Positions 62,691 to 64,000 of a DNA stretch of 64,000 nt are shown here, piece after piece; the first letter of the stretch is position 1, and every line of letters begins with the position of its first letter. This stretch comes from Deltaproteobacteria bacterium. GTDB taxonomy: Bacteria; Myxococcota_A; Polyangia; GCA-2747355. The DNA is taken from assembly GCA_020633415.1 (NCBI GenBank), contig JACKDQ010000007.1, forward strand, positions 62,001-126,000, given 5' to 3'. Made by a program: the position numbers and the translations under genes. The notes under the pieces were generated by a model. That model searched no databases. It saw only the letters and a program-made list of their open reading frames with translations, and was not told the origin of the DNA.

Positions 62691-62846
62691 TTGGTCCCCT
62701 TGGCGCTTGCTCTTAACGGTGCGGGCGCGGCGTGTTTACCACAATTCGCCGGTGAGCGAGCAGCAACATCGGGCCGTGCTTTTTTTTCTGATTTGGCTGA
62801 AGGGCGTTGACGAAACCGGGTGCGCCGACTATAGATCTCGGCGGCC

Positions 62847-62930
<84 letters not shown>

Positions 62931-62946
62931 ACATTGTCCAGTTTGG

Positions 62947-63543
62947 ATGATCACCGTCGGGCACTGCGGTCAGCTGTGCCGTGCTGCTATATTTCACGAC
63001 GTGCGTCTTCATCTGCTCGCTTGGTTGCTCTACGGTTCGATGGCGCTTGGTGCGCTTGGCCTGGGGCGCTACTGGCACATCGCGCTGAGTTGGCGCTGTG
63101 CGGGAGTGCCGTGTTCGCCGCTGCTCAGCGCGCTGGCGGGATTGGCATTAGCGGCGCTCACGGTCACACTGTCACGCTGGGCGATCCGTCGCGGTTGGCT
63201 CGCTGAGCTTCATGCCTGGTTTTCAACGGTGCTCGGTCCGCTGCGCTGGATCGACTGCGCCTCGTTGGCGCTTGCTTCGGGTATCGGCGAAGAGCTGCTG
63301 TTTCGCGGTGTGCTGCAGCCGCGGGTCGGCCTGCTCTGGGCCAGCCTGATCTTCGGCGCGGTCCACGTTCCGCCGCGGCGCGCACTCTGGCCTTGGTCGG
63401 TGATCGCCGCCGTGCTCGGCGTTGCGCTGGGGGCGATTTTCCAGGTGTCGGGCCATTTGCTCGGTCCGATCCTGGCGCACACGCTGATCAATTTCTTTAA
63501 TTTGCACCTCGTGAGTCGCGCCCCTAAGGGTCTAACTTCATGA
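62947..63543 (+). CDS. CPBP-family intramembrane metalloprotease
   Basis: 198 residues from ATG 62947; GTG 63001 is an alternative start that begins right at the first hydrophobic segment. Several membrane helices. CAAX-protease/CPBP motifs: GIGEELLFRGVLQP (EExxxR, ~112-125), FGAVHVPPR (conserved His) and LAHTLINFFNLHLV (HxxxN, ~175-188). The family cleaves within the membrane or acts as a helper; no substrate is known. The gene begins 17 bases after the tRNA. Confidence 0.83.
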   Translation: MITVGHCGQLCRAAIFHDVRLHLLAWLLYGSMALGALGLGRYWHIALSWRCAGVPCSPLLSALAGLALAALTVTLSRWAIRRGWLAELHAWFSTVLGPLRWIDCASLALASGIGEELLFRGVLQPRVGLLWASLIFGAVHVPPRRALWPWSVIAAVLGVALGAIFQVSGHLLGPILAHTLINFFNLHLVSRAPKGLTS

Positions 63544-63595
63544 GTCTTCGGCCGATCGATCGCGAGTCACTCGGGAAAATCGCGCGGGCGAATGG

Positions 63596-63624
63596 TTGTG
63601 AGCTATGCTATATCTACTTATAAT
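63596..63624 (+). promoter_or_regulatory. strong sigma70-type promoter
   Basis: TTGTGA (63596-63601), 17 bases, TATAAT (63619-63624, a perfect -10). It lies just before the partial gene at the window's end, in the only distinctly A+T-rich run in this region. The transcription start should fall near 63631, which would exclude ATG 63627 as start of the downstream gene. Confidence 0.6.
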
Positions 63625-63692
63625 TAATGAGAATACCGGGTAAAGCCTCAGGGGCGGCATCCGGGAACGACAGCCCAGGCGAATCGCGACGA

Positions 63693-64000
63693 ATGCAGCC
63701 CAAGGGTCAACACAACCCCTCGATGGGAAATCTCCCTACGGATCGGCCCAGCGAAGAACTGGAAGTCGAGCCGATCCTTGCCACCGAATCGGTGGAGATC
63801 GAGGTTGAGCTGACCGAGGCCAAGCCAAGTCCGCAGCGCACCGGCCCGCTCTCTCACGCGCCGACGGTCACGCCGGAACCGCCAGGACGTCCCGCGACAA
63901 CCGCCGTCGGGCGGCGAACACCTTCGACGCCCAAGCATTCCGCGCCGTTGATGCCGACGCCGAGTGAGGCGGCGCGCAACGCCCGGGCTCATACGCCCAC
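63693..64000 (+). CDS. N-terminal part of a Pro/Thr/Glu-rich protein (runs off the window)
   Basis: A frame open from 63627 to the edge. ATG 63693 is the first start downstream of the predicted transcription start; ATG 63723 is possible too. About 100 residues visible: an acidic run SEELEVEPI with ESVEIEVELTEA, then a disordered stretch rich in Pro, Thr and Arg (GPLSHAPTVTPEPPGRP). No signal peptide. Such leaders occur before kinase, FHA or response-regulator domains in Myxococcota, but the domain is outside the window, so no function is given. Composition is distinct from its neighbours. Confidence 0.55.
   Translation, partial: MQPKGQHNPSMGNLPTDRPSEELEVEPILATESVEIEVELTEAKPSPQRTGPLSHAPTVTPEPPGRPATTAVGRRTPSTPKHSAPLMPTPSEAARNARAHTP

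Noticed and set aside
62931..63000. A second tRNA or tmRNA next to tRNA-Leu
   Set aside because: No cloverleaf can be drawn; only the one tRNA is supported.

Overview
The window is G+C-rich, densely coding chromosomal DNA from a Gram-negative bacterium. The best guess is Myxococcota or a related deltaproteobacterial lineage. The reasons are a PilT ATPase, a PilZ protein of the gliding type, many lipoproteins and outer-membrane barrels, Cys-rich and Asp/Gly-rich secreted proteins, an ArsA-like ATPase pair and a complete Bat/MoxR operon. This is inferred from gene content; no 16S rRNA or ribosomal protein gene is present. Genes run in long, tightly packed, often overlapping operons. I see no insertion sequence, prophage, integrase or CRISPR array.

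Layout. 1-3452 (minus): 5' end of alaS, then pilT followed by a TolB-like/beta-barrel protein. 3598-5250: zinc-ribbon membrane protein, uridine kinase, TPR protein. 5320-11617 (minus): a run of ACT regulator, PFL/DUF711 protein, UbiA prenyltransferase, CruF-like carotenoid protein and an STT3-like membrane glycosyltransferase. 11818-17323: surface-glycan genes (FAD oxidoreductase, GT2, polysaccharide deacetylase) opposite an ArnT-like GT39. 17433-19068: PilZ protein, coaD, rsmD. 19141-21420: an orphan type III-secretion-type ATPase with its stator and a small partner. 21442-28007: endonuclease-like protein, two parvulin-type chaperones, mfd. 28008-33491: secreted metallopeptidase-like protein, then an operon of MBL hydrolase, ArsA-like ATPase, lipoprotein, biotinyl-domain protein and second ArsA-like ATPase. 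33618-36565: LACTB2-like hydrolase and UvrD/Rep helicase. 37387-43170: suf operon (Rrf2 regulator, sufB, C, D, S, T). 43375-44589: MFS transporter. 44773-53436: the moxR-DUF58-bat operon of eight genes. 53642-55860: Cys-rich protein, membrane-anchored nuclease-like protein, YHS lipoprotein. 55918-62690: a four-gene envelope operon (5'-nucleotidase-like lipoprotein, Asp/Cys-rich lipoprotein, outer-membrane barrel, E2-type acyltransferase). 62847-64000: tRNA-Leu(GAG), a CPBP protease and the start of a Pro-rich protein behind a strong sigma70-type promoter.

How the genes work together. The suf operon encodes SUF iron-sulfur cluster assembly under a cysteine-containing Rrf2 regulator. The Bat operon is a MoxR/VWA envelope-stress or maturation machine. 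The least described units are the ArsA-pair operon, the isolated ATPase-stator trio, the UbiA/CruF-like/STT3-like operon and the nucleotidase/lipoprotein/barrel/acyltransferase operon. Start codons were chosen from Shine-Dalgarno (SD) sites, overlaps with upstream genes, and signal-peptide or domain position. Several lie well inside the longest open frame.
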